Of a stretch of DNA of 64,000 nt, positions 61,601 through 64,000 are shown piece by piece (the first letter of the stretch is position 1; every line of letters begins with the position of its first letter). A model generated the notes under the pieces. The model searched no databases. It was given only the letters and a program-made list of their open reading frames with translations, and had not been told where the DNA came from. The stretch is taken from NCBI GenBank assembly GCA_000727475.1, contig KL647289.1, forward strand, positions 2,498,798 through 2,562,797. Direction: 5' to 3'. The DNA comes from Sarcocystis neurona. Lineage: Eukaryota > Apicomplexa > Conoidasida > Eucoccidiorida > Sarcocystidae. The translations under genes and the position numbers were made by a program.

Positions 61601-62995
61601 GGTACCAGGCGGCGGATCGCACCAGTCCAGTCCTCGATGTCACCAGTCCCTCCAGACACTGCCTAACGTCCAGATCCGCGGACAAAGCGCAGTATTCGGC
61701 GTGGGGTACGAGCGTGCGGGGAGAGCGACGGGAAGCGACTACGCGACACAGTTGTATTTGCTACCGTGTGATTCTGTTTATAACGCCACTGAGTGACATG
61801 CTGAGATTCGCAGTGCACTGATGTGCATACACACACACACACAGTATCGTTGTAGCTGCCACTGTTACTCACTGATCATGTGGTGGCCGACTACATATAC
61901 TCTGCTACTCTGTAGCGAGTGTGTGGGCAGCTGGTTTCGTCCTTGCTAATGCCATTGAATCTGCTGCTCGCACTTGTTCATCGTTTTCGGCGTTGCTGGT
62001 ACTGCGACTAAGGTGCCTTGCTGTTGTGCTTCTGCGAAAAGTGCAATTAGCCTGGCAATCGTGAGAGTGAAAACGAAAAAGGGCATGCTGTATGTGCTGT
62101 GTGATTGTTTCCGTCAGTTTCAGTCCCGTGTAGACCTTTTCTCGCTCGTCCGAGTCGCTCTGATGATGCTGTGTCGCCTACGCAATTCTCCGGCGTTGCT
62201 CGTCACTCTATTTACGCCCTGTCCGTCCGTGCGTCTCAGACACAGAATCCGGTTCACGGTCGTGGCTTGACAGTCAACGATGTTCACTGAGGGAGAGCAG
62301 TTCACATCCAACGACGCGATTGTCGCAGCTCCGCCAGTTTTGATCAACCCCACCAGGCAGCCAGGCACGTGAACGGGCCTTGTGGTCTTTCATCCACTGC
62401 TAGTGTTACCGGCTCATAGCGTGTTTTCTATGATGCTGCGAATGGTTGCAACTACCGCTGCCGCATTGACCTCTTGTTGGCAGTTATGTGTGTGTTGTAC
62501 CTTCACGACAGGAAAGAGCAACTGCTTTGTCTGCGTTTCTCTTCCGCATAATTTTGTGGGCGCAGGTGGTTTTCAGTGCTCAAAGACAAAGCTCACACTC
62601 TGTCACCGACAAATGTAGGAGTAAGAGTGCAGTGTATAGGAACGAAGTCATGCAATATGAAGAAGTACGCCGTGTGCGTGCGCGTCACCTGCCCACCAAC
62701 GGCAGCCAGTGCCGAGCGACAGATGGCGGCCGGGCTCGACGCCATGAAAAAGCCTGTGGGAAACATCCCTACAAACGTCACTCAGCACGCAGGTCCCACC
62801 GGCGGCATAGAAGGAGGGGAAGGAGGGGAAGAAGACCAATACGCTATGTTACCCTGGAATTTTAACGTGTGGGCTTATGCGCAGCGGCCAGGATGGAGTA
62901 ACGCGTGGAAGTCGGAGGAAGCACGTACAGCCATTGTTTTCAATTTGGCGGTGGCGCTTCTGACGCTTATTTCAGCAGCTTTAGATGTTGAGTAA
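58037..62995 (+). CDS. Gene B: acidic, Cys-rich, GPI-type surface protein
   Basis: Four exons: 58037-58688, 59573-59700, 60688-60814, 62577-62995 (1,326 nt, 441 aa). Donors are ATCACAG|GTAGAC, AAAGTT|GTAAGC and AACTG|GTACGC; acceptors GAAACAG|GC, TTCGCAG|AA and GTTTTCAG|TG. Residues 1-26 form a signal peptide (SRVYKLVIVLGFANGALW), followed by a dibasic stretch (ARRRRIRVV), a Glu-rich disordered region (about 78-178) and a domain with 11 Cys: 198, 203, 219, 225, 228, 238, 285, 322, 328, 336, 341. N-glycosylation sequons occur (for example NVT). A Gly/Glu linker leads to WNFNVWAYAQRPGWSN and a terminal hydrophobic run (AIVFNLAVALLTLISAALDV), typical of GPI-anchor addition. A membrane-anchored surface or secretory protein is therefore likely. 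The fold resembles neither a recognised SRS nor a TA4-type SAG closely enough to assign. Confidence 0.75.
59573..59700 (+). CDS. Gene B, exon 2
   Basis: 128 nt, phase 1 in and 0 out, from acceptor CTGAAACAG. Four Cys in GCSRAIKCAEC and EERCTAW, then the strand-like TITLATGWSVSKV. Same acceptor context (ACAG|GCTGC) as gene A exon 2. Confidence 0.8.
60688..60814 (+). CDS. Gene B, exon 3
   Basis: 127 nt, phase 0 in and 1 out; acceptor CATTTCTTCGCAG, donor AACTG|GTACGC. Reads KLIPGSALNLPIKWDT and DDKCLPDTKQVSYAYDKVNQ, with one Cys. Confidence 0.75.
60815..62576 (+). other. Gene B, intron 3 (1.8 kb)
   Basis: Contains a 155-codon plus frame (61329-61796) that is fairly protein-like (QMVYSIEVTDPFPWNEV) and GTTGCTG-rich patches. 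Splicing it in would need phase 1 at both ends, and I found no clean acceptor/donor pair. Gene A intron 3 also holds an 86-codon frame (52176-52436), but the two are not similar, so neither is taken as an exon. Confidence 0.4.
62577..62995 (+). CDS. Gene B, exon 4 (C-terminus with GPI signal)
   Basis: 419 nt. The acceptor GGTTTTCAG|TGCTCA gives phase 1; a nearby CGCAG|GTGGTT would hit a stop 16 codons later, so the downstream AG is preferred. Contains the Cys cluster VQCIGTKSCNMKKYAVCVRV and the hydrophobic tail, TAA at 62993-62995. Confidence 0.8.
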
Positions 62996-64000
62996 GCCGG
63001 AAGCGGATGTAGGAGCCATCCGTGGGATGGCAACTCAACCTCTGATGCATTTGTCATCGGGCTCTCAAGCACGACACTGTCATATTGCGTAGAAGTATGC
63101 TCGTGTAGGGTCACGGGCATTTTTATTACTCGGGGAAATACGTGACGAAGCGCGTCTGTGACTTGAGTCATCATTCAGGTGAAGTTACTTCACGAGCAAA
63201 AGTAAATTTTGGAAACCGCTGTGAAACTCGTTGCAGTGCGGCTGAGAAGTCCCTCACTCAAGGGCGTAGACTGTGAAGTCAGTAGTTGTACAGATAGCTG
63301 GGGAAGTCCGCAGAAGTACGGAAAAGAGATGGAAGTTGTGAAATCGAAAGAAACACTTCTAAAGATGTGCTCGGGTGAACCGAAGAACCGTCGCATTAAC
63401 GGAGACTTTTAAGCAAGGAAACCTGAGAACGTGGTACACAGGGTACCCGTCTGACAGTTGGAGAGAGAGAATACAAGAGAATGACGTACCTGCTCCGTAT
63501 ATACTGCTTCCATATCAGTGTACTTCTTATCTGAACCAAGACGCTAGCAGATGTTTTACCAAAGTAAAACTGTGTCCATTTGCTCAAACGGGTTCTCACG
63601 GTCAGCCTCCAGAGCAGCTGTATAACGGCGTCACAAGGTCAGAAATTCAGAAATTTAAAAAACCGTCTACTCCAGTGCGCTTAACTCGTAGGAACTGTGG
63701 TGTTCTCACTTTGGTAGGAATCCTCCTGTGCCTGAAGTCCGATACCCTCGTGCGTTATTCGCCTATCCTGTAAGTTTTTCTTTGGTGCTTACGGGAAAAG
63801 ATGTTTCCAATTCGGTGGCCACATTTTGGGTAAAGGCGAGGAGAGATTCATCGACACCTTTGACGCGCGCCCGCAATGACTCCAAACTATTTACATCCAG
63901 AGGATAAAACCCATAGGCCTGCCAAAGAACAGGTCACAATCCTTTTCTGTACCCTACGTCGGTATGTGTACCCGTGTACCTGCGCCACAGATACGTGCCC
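62996..64000 (+). other. 3' flank of gene B with possible next unit
   Basis: Two plus-strand frames, 63209-63412 (GVDCEVSSCTDSWGSPQKYG) and 63375-63773 (LPYQCTSYLNQDASRCFTKV, later CGVLTLVGILLCL), contain several Cys and a late hydrophobic run. They may be exons of a further family member or neighbour that runs off the window. No start codon, splice pair or alignment to A/B could be secured. Confidence 0.3.

Noticed and set aside
61329..61796. 155-codon plus frame as an extra exon of gene B
   Set aside because: No in-phase acceptor and donor; no counterpart in gene A; exons 3 and 4 join cleanly without it.
58037..62995. Assigning gene B to the SRS (SAG1-related) or TA4-type SAG family
   Set aside because: The C-terminal Cys cluster is reminiscent of an SRS domain edge, but Cys number and spacing over the whole domain fit neither family's consensus as I know it.

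Overview
The window reads as nuclear DNA of an intron-rich protist, most likely a coccidian apicomplexan (Eimeria/Cyclospora-like, though other coccidia are possible). The support is near-even base composition with CAG/CTG-rich patches, homopolymer-rich proteins (Ala, Gln, Ser/Arg), GTRAG-type introns packed with TA, GT/AC and ACATAC-type microsatellites, and secreted Cys-rich proteins of which one has a GPI-type tail. The exact genus cannot be fixed from the sequence. There are no bacterial operons, Shine-Dalgarno sites or CRISPR arrays.

Layout. (1) 1-4786: no supportable protein gene. A patch near 3510-3600 resembles organellar small-subunit rRNA, and there is a 24-bp duplication at 4272-4319. 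(2) 4787-35074, minus strand: one very large gene that I could assemble from 17 exons whose intron phases all fit. It encodes about 3,117 residues of coiled coil with Ala-, Ser/Arg- and Glu-rich linkers. Its introns hold nearly all the microsatellites of this half, and many long ORFs on the plus strand are shadows of it. (3) About 35.4-44.7 kb: poorly resolved. It holds CTG-rich open frames on both strands, a 15-bp minisatellite at 38972-39091, and an isolated hydrophobic ORF at 40529-41083. (4) 44795-63 kb, plus strand: two tandem paralogous genes, here called A (44795-53955) and B (58037-62995). Each has a hydrophobic leader, a Glu-rich disordered region, and a Cys-rich domain split over four exons with identical intron phases (1, 0, 1). 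Eleven cysteines match in order and near-identical spacing. B ends in a GPI-anchor-type hydrophobic tail; A as read here stops early. A relic resembling exon 3 lies between them at about 56.5 kb, and Cys-containing open frames at 63.2-63.8 kb may begin another unit.

The two halves show no functional link. The minus-strand gene looks like an intracellular scaffold or cytoskeletal protein. The plus-strand array looks like a lineage-specific family of secreted or surface antigens, and is the best candidate here for something undescribed. All gene models were built by eye from splice consensus, phase and paralogue comparison, without database or transcript support.
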